Assembly: GCA_964574985.1 (NCBI GenBank)
Contig: CAZNPH010000001.1
Location: forward strand, 124,001 to 188,000
Origin: CAZNPH01 sp964574985
GTDB taxonomy: Bacteria > Bacteroidota > Bacteroidia > Bacteroidales > SM23-62
DNA length: 64,000 nucleotides
Direction of reading: 5' to 3'
Position 1 is the first letter of the stretch; the number at the start of each line of letters is the position of its first letter. Shown piece by piece: positions 27,657-37,261 of the stretch. The position numbers and the translations under genes are program-made. The notes under the pieces are model-generated. The model was given only the letters and a program-made list of their open reading frames with translations, was not told where the DNA came from and made no database searches.

Positions 27657-29150
27657 TTATATGATTTCAAAAATAATGGCAAGAAATGGTTTCTGGGACA
27701 GAAAAACCGTATCTCCGTTGGTGAGGATATTCTCATGTGTTTCAATGGTCATGTCCCAGGTGTCGACAATCCTGATCCTGAATTTCTCTCCTTTTCCGAA
27801 ACGGACCCGCCAATAGGCCGGCTGATGATTGCCAAAATACACGATGTATTTCCTGCTTGTTTTTCCTGCCCGTATGCGTGACCACATCCAGTTGTCCTCC
27901 ATGGGCTCAATGCCTTCTGTAAATTCTTCTTCAAATATTTTTTTCAGAAAGGCGATCCTGGGCGGACTGTTCCCTTTCAGGGTCCCCCCTTTTGACCACC
28001 ATAAAATGTCTTCGGTATCCAGGAAGACCTCTCCGTGGGTGGCATAGCAACCGGTTGTATACAATTCCCAGAAACGCCTGACAAGCTCCTGGCCGGTCAG
28101 GTTGCCCCACGGTTGTCCTATATTGCCTTCATATTCCGGTTCATCATTGATCAGCGGTTTTCCGAACTCTCTCCGCCAATCCCTGATCCCGTCAAAGGTC
28201 CAGTATTGCAGACTCAGATGGGTCACCCAGGGTTTGCCGTGATCATACCCGCCCAATCCTCCCTTATTGTGTATGGATCGTAAATGTCCATAGGGATCTT
28301 CCTCCCTGACCAACTGGAAATAATGATCCCAGTCTTCCATGGTCTTGTCTTCCATTAACTCATGTTCATTGGCAAGCGACCACCATACGTTGCGGAATGG
28401 AGCCAACCGGGAAATCAGATACTTCAGATACCTCAAATCCGATTCCCTTCCCATATCGGAAAACCCCCATTTCCCATAATCGTAAGGATGAAACAAGATG
28501 ATGTCCGCTTCGATCCCCAGGTCCATCAGGTCCTTTACCCGGTTCTCAAAATGCCTGAAAAAAGAAGGATTGAACCGCTCATAATCCCAGTTCCCCGATG
28601 AATCCCTGACAAAGGGAAACATCAGGGGATCATTCTGGTTCCAGAGAAAATATTTCGGAAAAACACACATCCTCACTTTGTTGAAGGGAGCATGGGACAA
28701 TGTTTTCAGGGTTTGTTCCTCCAGCCGGACCGCTTGATGTGTCCAGGCATAAAGTGTGGTGCCGACGGGAACAAAACGTTCCCCGTCCGCGTAGGAAAAA
28801 TGCTGTCCGTTCACATGTACCGGTCCGTGATTCCCCGGTCCTGACGGATCACACACAAAAAAACCTTTATTGCCGTTCAATGCCTCCGCGTTGCTTTTGG
28901 TGATATAGCTCCACCTGCCCGGGCGATCCGGCATGAACCGGATCTTGTAAACCCCTTTCCCGTCATAAAAACCATTCACTTCCTTCTCCCGGCCATGCTG
29001 TGAAAAAACGCCCTTCAGCTGAACATCCCTGAAGGGATTGCCATCAACAGGCCCCTGCATAACGACTTCAAATATCCCCCAGACTTTCACATCCCCGGCA
29101 AACAGTTCCGGCTGAATGGAAAGCAGCACAATCAAAATAAGGTATTTCAT
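27657..29150 (-). CDS. DUF5060/DUF5605 glycoside hydrolase, exported
   Basis: The signal peptide MKYLILIVLLSIQPELFAG is followed by a DUF5060 domain (VWGIFEVVMQGP, RPGRWSYIT) and a TIM-barrel-like region with VRMCVFPKYF near 165, WWSLANEHELM near 260, NDEPEYEGNIG near 325 and YATHGEVFLD near 360. The C-terminal DUF5605 beta domain ends with KPFLAIIF. The Glu residues in ANEHE and DEPEYE are candidate acid/base and nucleophile. It is 497 aa from the chosen start. It lies between GH106 (19 bp) and another DUF5060 gene (31 bp). Specific activity is unknown. Confidence 0.83.
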   Translation of the reverse strand: MKYLILIVLLSIQPELFAGDVKVWGIFEVVMQGPVDGNPFRDVQLKGVFSQHGREKEVNGFYDGKGVYKIRFMPDRPGRWSYITKSNAEALNGNKGFFVCDPSGPGNHGPVHVNGQHFSYADGERFVPVGTTLYAWTHQAVRLEEQTLKTLSHAPFNKVRMCVFPKYFLWNQNDPLMFPFVRDSSGNWDYERFNPSFFRHFENRVKDLMDLGIEADIILFHPYDYGKWGFSDMGRESDLRYLKYLISRLAPFRNVWWSLANEHELMEDKTMEDWDHYFQLVREEDPYGHLRSIHNKGGLGGYDHGKPWVTHLSLQYWTFDGIRDWRREFGKPLINDEPEYEGNIGQPWGNLTGQELVRRFWELYTTGCYATHGEVFLDTEDILWWSKGGTLKGNSPPRIAFLKKIFEEEFTEGIEPMEDNWMWSRIRAGKTSRKYIVYFGNHQPAYWRVRFGKGEKFRIRIVDTWDMTIETHENILTNGDTVFLSQKPFLAIIFEII

Positions 29151-29169
29151 GGTCTTTGAATGCATGATT

Positions 29170-31965
29170 TTATTTATAACCAACCACCGAAATCCTCCCT
29201 ATAAGTCCGGATTCCACCGGTTCCCAGCCGGAAGCATCAAAGGGACGGTAACGGATGTTCACGAAATTGATATTATCGAATTTTTTCCAGTTGACGCCTT
29301 GCTTTTCCAGGTATATGATACGGTTTGCGGACAAGTTGGCTACATCAATTTCCAGCTTGTTTTTGCCTTCTTTCAGCAATTTGTCGATACGCAGCTCGAA
29401 AGGATGGGCGAACAGAACCGGCAATGCCTGTCCGTTCAGTCTGACCTGTGCACTTTCTTTCACGGCCTCGAAAACAAGTAAATACTTTTGGTATTGCAAT
29501 TCCGGCATATCAAATTCGATCCGGTACCTGGCAAGTCCGGAAAAATATTGAGCCATGGTATCCGGAAGGGTTGTCCACGATCTCAACCGTTTCAGTTTCA
29601 CCGGGGACGGGATGGTGGGTCCCCCTTCCAGGAATTCCAGTTCCCATGTGCCTTCCACATGCAGTGTATCTGCCGGCCGGGTATAATACTTCCACCGGGA
29701 CAACGACCGTTTTTTCCCTCCGGAAAGGGCAAACACCAACAAAGATTGCCCCTGTTTCATGTCGATGAACACGCTTGTTATCCCTTTTCTTTTCCTCGTT
29801 TCTGCCGCCCCTCTTTCTTCTGTTAAAGGATCGTAAACTTCGAAACGGTCTGCAGGCACTGACACCGGGAAATATCCCGTAATACGCTTCCCGGCATAAA
29901 GATTGGATACGAAATACGCATATCCGTCTGTTGTCTTCATCCGCAGATAATCCAGTCCTTCCAGTCCGATCGCCTCCTGCCTGATCTCCCATCCGGTCAG
30001 CGTCTTTGACAATCTGCCAATCCACGCTGCATCCTGTTTCGAAACCGCATTTCCCGGAAAAATCCACTTGAGATTCTTAAAATCTTTTTGTAAGATTTTG
30101 TTTTTCAAAGAATTAAATTTCTGCTGCCTTTTATGAAAAGCATTGAATCCCGGAACGGATCCGGGGAGTCCCCGCAGAAACATGATCTTTGCCCCCTCAC
30201 GGGCCAGTTCTTCGATCTTTTCCAGCGTACCGTAAGGCATGTAACTGGTTCCCGGAATGATCAGGGCTTTGTACTTGTTTCCTTCGGTCAGGATTCTGTC
30301 ATGATGGTACCTGGCTGACCGTAACTGATCATCCGAAATGTAATCAAAAGAAAAAGAAAGACTGTCAAGGATTGAAATGGCTTCGAAAAAACCTCCTGTA
30401 AGCCAGTCTCTGTAATTATGAACGGTCAACCCATATAGAATCCGGTCTCCGGGTTGCCCCTTGTGCCATACATCATGAACGGGAAAATAAACGAGAAGTT
30501 CCTGGTCTGGTGAAGCAGTCTGAAGCACCTTCTGGCAATTGGCCACATATTCATTCATGGCCGGAAAATGATGATAAAAGCTGTTGGAAGGAGCGAAGTT
30601 AGCAGATGCATAAAAAAGCCATCCCGGCCATTTTGCATCCCGGGGTGAATATGCTGTCCCATGGTAAAAGACATGATTGATACCGGAAACAAAAAGCTGA
30701 TCCAGCTCCGGCTTGCAATGCGAAAGAGCGACCCTGAAATGTTCCCTGAGCCAGGTGTGTGTTTCACAGGCAACCAATTTTTTCCCGGTCACATGGGCTG
30801 ATGAAGAGGCAAATTTCAATACCAGCGGGCTTGGCACATCTTCCCTGATATGTTTTTTCTCCCGGGTCAGGCCCCTGATCCTGAAGGGTGATGATCCGAA
30901 AGTTTCTGTTTCCGGAATGGTGGAAACCGCATACACATCCAGCCAGTTTGCCGGGGAACCGTGTGCCTGGTTCCTGAATCCGACCCGGTTCCCATCTGCC
31001 CAGTCTCCTATGGTTGAAATATATTCCAGGTGCAGTTCGGCCATGGTCTGCCGGTAATCAGCACGCAAACGCCTGGTAACAGATGTATCGGCCATACCGA
31101 ATAGTTCGGGCAACCAGGATTGTATTTTGTATCCCCTGCGTTTTTCAAATTCATCAAAAAATCCACGGGACCAGTTTCCATGATAATATTCGTAGGAATC
31201 GTGGTATATCGAACGGACATATTTATTCAATCCACCTTTGAAAGTCCGTTCAAAAGGTGTGGTGTAACTCTCAAATGCCTTTGCAGAGAAAGGATCCAGC
31301 AGAAACCCCTCTCCTCCGGGCGCAGCTCGTTTCACTGAAAAGGCGGGTCCGTACATACGAAGGATATATAACTGGGCACAGCCGGGTCCATCCCATTCAA
31401 GGACCTGTTTATCCGACACCCTGGAAGTAATGTCCGTTCTTTTGCCATCCGAAAGAACACACAATACGCAAATCAACCGGTTCAACAAGTAATCATTTTC
31501 AACAGACAGATCAATGCTGACAGGTCCTTTTACAGTATGCATGGTGTCAATATCCACTGCCATCAGCCCGTTTTCTTCATTCACATGCTCACCCCCGTAA
31601 CACCATCCGGTTCCCAGAGTCATATCCACTCCCATTCCAAGGTCCCCGGTTTTGCTGCTGACAAATGCAAGCATATTTTTCCACCGTGGACTCAAATAAT
31701 CAATGTACCTGGATTCCTCACCCCTGACGCCATAAATGGGGATAATATGCACTCCTCCGATACCGGCCTCATGCATCGATCTCAAATTCCGGGCAAGATT
31801 TGCCGTATCAACGGCACTTCCCATCCACCACCAGTATGTCCAGGGCCTGGATGTACCCGAAAACCCTGGTGTATTGCCTTCGTATGTTTTTTTGAAACAA
31901 CCCGGCAACAACAATAATATCAGGCCCATAATCAGGTGGTACCGGAAACCGTAAAAAATAACCAT
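29170..31965 (-). CDS. GH106 alpha-L-rhamnosidase-like lipoprotein
   Basis: GH106 (PF17132) enzymes remove alpha-L-rhamnose, for example from rhamnogalacturonan II chains. The signal ends LLLLPGC, a lipobox. The family start RPWTYWWWMGSAVD is at about residue 40, then GIGGVHIIPIYG, MTLGTGWCYGG near 115, and SYEYYHGNWSRGFFDEFEKR near 265. The C-terminal part has a galactose-binding-like sandwich (WELEFLEGG, YRIEFDMPE, LEIDVANLSANR). At 931 aa it has the usual size. Together with GH78 at the window start it shows that rhamnose is a major sugar of the target polymer. It is in the middle of the HdeD-led operon. Confidence 0.9.
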   Translation of the reverse strand: MVIFYGFRYHLIMGLILLLLPGCFKKTYEGNTPGFSGTSRPWTYWWWMGSAVDTANLARNLRSMHEAGIGGVHIIPIYGVRGEESRYIDYLSPRWKNMLAFVSSKTGDLGMGVDMTLGTGWCYGGEHVNEENGLMAVDIDTMHTVKGPVSIDLSVENDYLLNRLICVLCVLSDGKRTDITSRVSDKQVLEWDGPGCAQLYILRMYGPAFSVKRAAPGGEGFLLDPFSAKAFESYTTPFERTFKGGLNKYVRSIYHDSYEYYHGNWSRGFFDEFEKRRGYKIQSWLPELFGMADTSVTRRLRADYRQTMAELHLEYISTIGDWADGNRVGFRNQAHGSPANWLDVYAVSTIPETETFGSSPFRIRGLTREKKHIREDVPSPLVLKFASSSAHVTGKKLVACETHTWLREHFRVALSHCKPELDQLFVSGINHVFYHGTAYSPRDAKWPGWLFYASANFAPSNSFYHHFPAMNEYVANCQKVLQTASPDQELLVYFPVHDVWHKGQPGDRILYGLTVHNYRDWLTGGFFEAISILDSLSFSFDYISDDQLRSARYHHDRILTEGNKYKALIIPGTSYMPYGTLEKIEELAREGAKIMFLRGLPGSVPGFNAFHKRQQKFNSLKNKILQKDFKNLKWIFPGNAVSKQDAAWIGRLSKTLTGWEIRQEAIGLEGLDYLRMKTTDGYAYFVSNLYAGKRITGYFPVSVPADRFEVYDPLTEERGAAETRKRKGITSVFIDMKQGQSLLVFALSGGKKRSLSRWKYYTRPADTLHVEGTWELEFLEGGPTIPSPVKLKRLRSWTTLPDTMAQYFSGLARYRIEFDMPELQYQKYLLVFEAVKESAQVRLNGQALPVLFAHPFELRIDKLLKEGKNKLEIDVANLSANRIIYLEKQGVNWKKFDNINFVNIRYRPFDASGWEPVESGLIGRISVVGYK

Positions 31966-31986
31966 ACAAATATCATGATGATCATA

Positions 31987-33678
31987 CTAAAAATCCAGGA
32001 TCCGCTTTCCGGTATTTGTAATGTACACCACCCAATCTTCCGGCTTTTCGGGAAATGAATTGGGTGTATTGACCAGACGGGTACCTCCTCCCGTAAGCTG
32101 TCCCATGTGTTTTATACTGCCACTGCGGGGATTGTAAAAATAATAGTCAAACTTGTCATTATGGCCGGCATCCCTGAGGTCAATCACCAACTTGCCGCCC
32201 CACCTTACATAGATTACATAATCCTCTCCCGGGTCAGCCAGGCAGAAAGGCGGATGATAATCCAGAACAAGTTCAGGATGGGGCTTCATTTTAACATAAT
32301 CGATATATCTGAAAAATCTGGCCAAATATTCCATTCCCCTGGCGCCCGGGTAATCCAGGGTATTGGTTTCAAAATTCAGGTCAAGAGGCCAGGAGCTTTC
32401 ACCGGATGGATTTTCAGGGGTATGTGCCCTCCAGACATGTCCGCCTGCATACGAATGACCGGCAGCTCCCGAACACATGGCTGACCATGCTCCAAAACGG
32501 ATATCCGATGCAGTCGCGTTACCCAGGATGAATTCAAACCACGGCTCGGTTACCACGATCGGCTTGGAAGGCCTCCTTTTGTACTCCCGGCTGACAATAT
32601 CCGGGATCAGTTCGTTCCTGTATCTTGCATGCCCGACCTGGCTCTGGTTATAATCCAGCCAGGGTTCGCTATGCAATACCTCTCCCGTTGACCATTGAGG
32701 TGCATCCGAACCACCATCCCAACCCGGGGGAGTCGGATGAGCACCTATAATCCGTTCATAGGGATCCTCCGCATCGATCATTTCTCCCAACCCTTTCCAG
32801 AAATCAAGTCCGAGCCCCCCGTAATTGTGCATGTTGTATTCTCCGGCAAGACACCAGATCACATTGTACGCGGCATAACGGTGGACCAGGTATTTCGACC
32901 ACCTCCGCATTTTTTCCTTGCTAACGGTTTCCTGCATATTCTCCCGGCACCACCATCCATGTATCCATAATACGATGCCCTTTGAATTGGTATATTCAAC
33001 CATGCTGTCGATCTTGTGAAGGTGGTCCAGGTCTATCCGGGTAAAATCTTCATTATGAATACGGCTTCCCTCGCTCCACCCGTTTCCGGGCACAAAGAGT
33101 TGTCCGAGCGTAAAACCCTTTCCTGCACGGTCGTCCACCAACTTTCTAAAACGGTACAGGGGAATGGCCTTTTGGGCCCAGTTCCACCAGGTATCTCCCA
33201 CCCAGAGAAAAGGTGTCCCGTCTGAATATTCAAAATAATGATCTGCTCCCGGACCTTCTTTCCTCACCCTCACAAAACCGCGGCGAACGGGGTTTTCCCT
33301 CAATTTGCCAACGGTCCAAGCATCCACGATAAGCTTTCCGGTTATGCCGTCCATATTCCGGTCCTTTGAATGAGATTCATACTCCCATATTCCCTGCCAT
33401 GGGGAAGCAAATCTGACTTTCCAGTTTTTTCCGCCATCCCAGAAGCCCGTCATTCGGATATTTCTGCCCCCGGCTTCGCCGGCAACTCCTTTAAAATCCA
33501 CATAAAGCATATGGGAGTTTTCATAGGCGGGGACTTCAGCATAAGGATTATCCATGGATTCCCGGGCTGTGAACTCCATCTCATGTACCTCCCATTTCTT
33601 CAATTGGGAACAGGCCTTGTTGTTTGGTAACACTGCCAGCAATGTTGCCAGCAGGATAATTCCAATGATTCTTCTCAT
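31987..33678 (-). CDS. DUF5060/DUF4038 GH140-like enzyme, exported
   Basis: The signal MRRIIGIILLATLLAVL is followed by a DUF5060 sandwich (WEVHEMEFTAR, WQGIWEYESHS) and an apiosidase-like barrel (FLWVGDTWWNWAQ near 155, FVPGNGWSEGSRI near 195, WIHGWWCREN near 235, IWCLAGEYNMHNYGG near 275, VVTEPWFEF near 375). The C-terminal domain (YVIYVRWGGKLVIDLRD, YYFYNPRSG) is of the putative collagen-binding type. The Glu residues in LAGEYN and TEPWFE are plausible catalytic residues. Of the three DUF5060 proteins here this one is nearest to GH140 in motif order. Activity on apiose or another branch sugar is inference. Confidence 0.84.
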   Translation of the reverse strand: MRRIIGIILLATLLAVLPNNKACSQLKKWEVHEMEFTARESMDNPYAEVPAYENSHMLYVDFKGVAGEAGGRNIRMTGFWDGGKNWKVRFASPWQGIWEYESHSKDRNMDGITGKLIVDAWTVGKLRENPVRRGFVRVRKEGPGADHYFEYSDGTPFLWVGDTWWNWAQKAIPLYRFRKLVDDRAGKGFTLGQLFVPGNGWSEGSRIHNEDFTRIDLDHLHKIDSMVEYTNSKGIVLWIHGWWCRENMQETVSKEKMRRWSKYLVHRYAAYNVIWCLAGEYNMHNYGGLGLDFWKGLGEMIDAEDPYERIIGAHPTPPGWDGGSDAPQWSTGEVLHSEPWLDYNQSQVGHARYRNELIPDIVSREYKRRPSKPIVVTEPWFEFILGNATASDIRFGAWSAMCSGAAGHSYAGGHVWRAHTPENPSGESSWPLDLNFETNTLDYPGARGMEYLARFFRYIDYVKMKPHPELVLDYHPPFCLADPGEDYVIYVRWGGKLVIDLRDAGHNDKFDYYFYNPRSGSIKHMGQLTGGGTRLVNTPNSFPEKPEDWVVYITNTGKRILDF

Positions 33679-33703
33679 ACCAATGTATTTTTAGTTATTG
33701 CCA

Positions 33704-36379
33704 TCAACGCAAAATGATCCGTATCCGGTCCCCTTCCTGAAATTCCAGAAATTCCTGAAATACTATTTTGTCCAGTCTGCCATCCTGTTGAAAACCCGCT
33801 GCCAGTTCCTGCTCACCGTTCAGTGTGACCGAATGTATGCCTTCGAAATCGTCTTCAGTCAAAACATGTAATTCCTTCAGACGGAGATGACCAAATGAAA
33901 TCGAAAGATCCACCGAATTGTTGCGGATTTTGAATCCGCCCCAGCCCGTTCCGTTTGACCAGAAAGAGGCAAAATCCCCGGTATTTATGCAGGGACGGAA
34001 TTTCATGACCTGCATGGTCCCGTCATAGTGATATCCCGAAAGGGCCAGCAGAACAGCCCAGCTTGCCATGGCCCTGGCATAGTGATGTCCGCATTCGATT
34101 TCATCCCAGGGATTCCTGTTATATCCACGGTATCTTTCCCTCAACGTTTGAACGATTTCAAGACCTTCATCAATATAACCCGAATATATCAACGATGCAG
34201 CCACCTGATATTCAATTCCCGTCCATACCTCGTCCGAATAGGGAAAAGGAATGGCGGGACGGTCTCCTTCCGGCCACGTACATAAAACCAATCCGCCTTC
34301 ATTGCCCAGTGCGAATACCCGCTGAACATTGTTGAATTCATCCAGGCTTCTGATGAAATTGTTCCTGTAAATTGCCAGCAGTGCAGAATCCACATGTTCT
34401 TTTTCCAGCAGGTATTCGAGATCATTAATAAAAGCCAGATACTGACCCAGAAGCTGGTCAGAAAGGCATCCCTTCCCGTATTGATATTTGGGCATGGTTT
34501 TCCCGGGTTCCGGGGATATCAGATGTTCAGGCAATTCCAGTCCGTCCATCACTTGCACCTGCTGAACATAATACCGGCCGTTGAAAAGCATTGTATCGTA
34601 TCTGACTGAGCCATTCCGGAACAGGTTCATGTATTCCATGGCTTTGTCCCTGAATCCCATGGCCATGGCCATTTCAGAGGAAGCTTTCAGTGCTGCCAGG
34701 TAAATGGATCCCACCAGAGTATTGGGGCCGTAAAACTGTATATCATAGGTATTGTGTTGCATCCCCTCGATCACACCATCCTTCCCCGGATCCCAGGGAA
34801 GGGGTTGTCCCTGTTTCATCCATTCTTTATCAGTACCGGTTTCTCCCACTCCTTTCCAGGCGAATTCCATGGCTTTCATAACAGAAGGCCACATCTTTTT
34901 CAGCCACTGCATGTCACCGGTCAGTTTCCAGTCGCGGTAGACCTGCACAATATTGCCCAGCATCCCGTCTGCGGCAGGATGATGATGCTGCCATCCGTTG
35001 CCCGGAGGGAAAATGGTCCGGAAAGTCTGATATCCGTTCTCATGGGTATCATGGAGAAACGAAATTTCACGCATGCTTCTTTCCATGGAGGGGAACAGGA
35101 AAGCCAGTGTTTGTTCGTAATTCCATACGTGCGTGCATGATCCCGGGCAACAACCGAAATCATCCCCCAGGCCTTCGAAACCATAGAAATAACCTTGATC
35201 GTTCCTCAGAACAAGATTGGTTTTTAACGATGACATCTGGCTGGAAACCGCATCAATGACACAAGCAGGATAGGTGGAACTAAAAAGAAGATCATGGAAT
35301 TCTTCGGTATGCTTTCGCAATTCCTTTTTGTTTTTTTCTGTATGCAAAGCCACATCAAAAGCATTGGAGAAACGGGTTGCATAATGGTTGACCACCCGGT
35401 TGCCGGTAACCGTCCTGTTGGGAAAAAACCAGGAAATGTAAAACGGGACGATACACGACTGCCCTGGTTCAAGTGACTTGTGTATCAACAGGGTTGCATA
35501 TTCACTTTTTCGCCGGCCTGAAACGACATCATCCCTGTGGTTCGATATCCTTCCGTCATCTGAGAAATCATTCAGAAAAACATGAAGATTGTCCCACCAT
35601 CCTCCTTGATACCACCGGGTTTGAATATCCACTTCATCTTCGGTGGTCAGCAGGGCAATGTTCCCGAATTCAAGATCATCTTCCCGGTTTCTCTCCGATG
35701 ACATCCAAATGCCTTGCACACCGTTCCTGCTTATATACTGGTTGGTGTTCCCCCCGGGGACAAGCTCATCTTCTTCATTACGGGATCTGACCGGATTTTC
35801 CATGTTCAGGGCGATGGAAAAATGCACGGGAGAATTACCCGGATTGGCAAATTCCCAGTTGATCATCGCAACAGGAATTCCGCTGTTTTCAGAATCTAAG
35901 GGAATGAAAGGGTTCCAGGCCTCCATCCGGATATCCAGGGGGATATCCTCATCCATAAAATCGATCCAGGCGAATGGATATTCTCCCCTGAAAAGTACTT
36001 CATCAAAACGGGCCATTCCCGGCACCTGATTCCGGGGAACCCCGAAACCTCCGGGAAAGGGGGGTGAAAATTCCCGTTCGAGGATCCGGGTTTCAGAATG
36101 ATTGTTCTCATCAAAGACCCAAAGGCAAAAAAATGCCTTCGGAACTCTGTTTTTGGATGCAATATTGAATATTTCCAGTCCGGCAATATTCCCTCTCCCG
36201 CCTATGTTTATATTCCCGGTACCAATCCCCCCTACCGGAAATTGTATAGTTTTCAGATCTTCACCCATATATTCCGGGGTATTTTCTTCAATTCGTTCCG
36301 TGCATGCATACAACAAAATGACCAGCGCAAGCATGAAAATTTTAAGAAGCGGAACCGTGCTGTTGTTCATGATGGTCAC
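33704..36379 (-). CDS. GH116 glycoside hydrolase lipoprotein
   Basis: GH116 enzymes (GBA2-like) are retaining beta-glucosidases or beta-xylosidases. The protein has a lipobox (LLYAC), an N-terminal GBA2-type domain (QFPVGGIGTGNINIGGRG, then EIFNIASKN), and an alpha6/alpha6 barrel with FYGFEGLGDDFGCC and GSCTHVWNYEQTLAF near 400-425, GVIEGMQHNTYD near 565 and DEVWTGIEYQVAASL near 735. The Glu and Asp positions expected for nucleophile and acid/base are in the FEG and EGMQHNTYD segments. It starts within the last 4 bases of the HdeD-like gene, so translation is probably coupled. Confidence 0.88.
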   Translation of the reverse strand: MTIMNNSTVPLLKIFMLALVILLYACTERIEENTPEYMGEDLKTIQFPVGGIGTGNINIGGRGNIAGLEIFNIASKNRVPKAFFCLWVFDENNHSETRILEREFSPPFPGGFGVPRNQVPGMARFDEVLFRGEYPFAWIDFMDEDIPLDIRMEAWNPFIPLDSENSGIPVAMINWEFANPGNSPVHFSIALNMENPVRSRNEEDELVPGGNTNQYISRNGVQGIWMSSERNREDDLEFGNIALLTTEDEVDIQTRWYQGGWWDNLHVFLNDFSDDGRISNHRDDVVSGRRKSEYATLLIHKSLEPGQSCIVPFYISWFFPNRTVTGNRVVNHYATRFSNAFDVALHTEKNKKELRKHTEEFHDLLFSSTYPACVIDAVSSQMSSLKTNLVLRNDQGYFYGFEGLGDDFGCCPGSCTHVWNYEQTLAFLFPSMERSMREISFLHDTHENGYQTFRTIFPPGNGWQHHHPAADGMLGNIVQVYRDWKLTGDMQWLKKMWPSVMKAMEFAWKGVGETGTDKEWMKQGQPLPWDPGKDGVIEGMQHNTYDIQFYGPNTLVGSIYLAALKASSEMAMAMGFRDKAMEYMNLFRNGSVRYDTMLFNGRYYVQQVQVMDGLELPEHLISPEPGKTMPKYQYGKGCLSDQLLGQYLAFINDLEYLLEKEHVDSALLAIYRNNFIRSLDEFNNVQRVFALGNEGGLVLCTWPEGDRPAIPFPYSDEVWTGIEYQVAASLIYSGYIDEGLEIVQTLRERYRGYNRNPWDEIECGHHYARAMASWAVLLALSGYHYDGTMQVMKFRPCINTGDFASFWSNGTGWGGFKIRNNSVDLSISFGHLRLKELHVLTEDDFEGIHSVTLNGEQELAAGFQQDGRLDKIVFQEFLEFQEGDRIRIILR

Positions 36380-36906
36380 GATTTTTTCATTCCGGTTGTG
36401 CTGATCAGGGAGAAAATTCCGTAGGCAATTACATAAATCCCGATCAAAACCACAATAACCCGGGTACTTTCAAAGGGATTAACCATGATTAGCAACCCGA
36501 ACAAGGTTGATAATACGCCCGAAATGATCACCAGTCCCCGTTGGAAAACAAAATGGCTGAGTGCAAAAGAAGCAGCGAAAAGAATGATTCCGATCAGAAT
36601 GGCCCAAATTCCCATAATGGTAACAAAAACGGCAGCAGATTCTTCCGGGTAAACCAGGATCAACAAACCCACCATCAATCCGATCAGCCCTTCAGCCATC
36701 ATAAATTTCCACCGTTCGTTGAATTTACGGACTCTCCATGCATTGACCACCAATGAGAGTCCGCCTACCATTATAAACACGGCAAACATAACGGCCAGTC
36801 CGACTAACGCAATTCCCGGAAATACTATTGCGATCAAACCGAAAACGATGGTGAGAACCCCGTTCAGCCCCGGAAGCATGAAATGCTTAAAAAAACTGTT
36901 GGTCAT
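36376..36906 (-). CDS. HdeD/DUF308-family membrane protein
   Basis: The 176 aa protein has six hydrophobic helices in three similar pairs, the layout of HdeD-like acid-resistance membrane proteins. Segments such as VLTIVFGLIAIVFPG, LIGLMVGLLILVYPEES and LFGLLIMVNPFESTR show the repeated pattern. The molecular role is not known in most bacteria. It is the first gene of the tight minus-strand operon down to 24415, and its stop overlaps the GH116 start (ATGA-type). Its presence ahead of glycosidase genes is unexplained. Confidence 0.85.
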   Translation of the reverse strand: MTNSFFKHFMLPGLNGVLTIVFGLIAIVFPGIALVGLAVMFAVFIMVGGLSLVVNAWRVRKFNERWKFMMAEGLIGLMVGLLILVYPEESAAVFVTIMGIWAILIGIILFAASFALSHFVFQRGLVIISGVLSTLFGLLIMVNPFESTRVIVVLIGIYVIAYGIFSLISTTGMKKS

Positions 36907-37035
36907 GGCATAAAAATTTCTTCAAAAGTTAATAAAATATTTCAAACCACCCGCTCGTGATCCTGGCTCGTTAGCTGTTGTAATCCCCGTGTAAGGAATC
37001 CTTGATGGTAGATCCGGTTAAGTAGTTGCTTCCGG

Positions 37036-37109
37036 TGATTCCGCCAGGATTCGAACCTGGGACCCACGGCTTAGAAGGCCGTTGCTCTGTCCAACTGAGC
37101 TACGGAACC
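37036..37109 (-). tRNA. tRNA-Arg, anticodon UCU
   Basis: The minus strand folds into a full cloverleaf of 74 nt: acceptor GGTTCCG with CGGAATC, D stem GCTC/GAGC, anticodon stem ACGGC/GCCGT around loop CTTCTAA (anticodon at 37073-37075), and T arm CCAGGTTCGAATCCTGG. The discriminator is A, and CCA is not encoded. Its 3' end faces the carbohydrate operon. Confidence 0.97.
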
Positions 37110-37123
37110 ATGTTGAACGGCTG

Positions 37124-37131
37124 CAAAAGTA
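37124..37131 (-). promoter_or_regulatory. Bacteroidota -7 box (TACTTTTG) for tRNA-Arg
   Basis: On the minus strand TACTTTTG matches TAnnTTTG and ends 14 bp before the tRNA 5' end, as expected for a promoter. No clear -33 TTG is present. Confidence 0.5.
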
Positions 37132-37209
37132 CGAATTTTTCATGTAAAAAATACAGGCATCCCATGTCAACATTCGATCCGGATCATTCCATCCGTACAA
37201 TTGCCTGAA

Positions 37210-37240
37210 TTGGTTTTTACGGATCTGCTGAGTAGCTTTG
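37210..37240 (+). promoter_or_regulatory. Bacteroidota promoter, TTG-20-TAGCTTTG
   Basis: TTG at 37210-37212 and TAGCTTTG at 37233-37240 are 20 bp apart. The decarboxylase ATG follows 21 bp later, giving a short leader. Confidence 0.65.
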
Positions 37241-37261
37241 AACAATTAAAATTCCTTCAAA

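Noticed and set aside
36907..37035. Small RNA or second tRNA between HdeD and tRNA-Arg
   Set aside because: No cloverleaf or other stable fold could be drawn.
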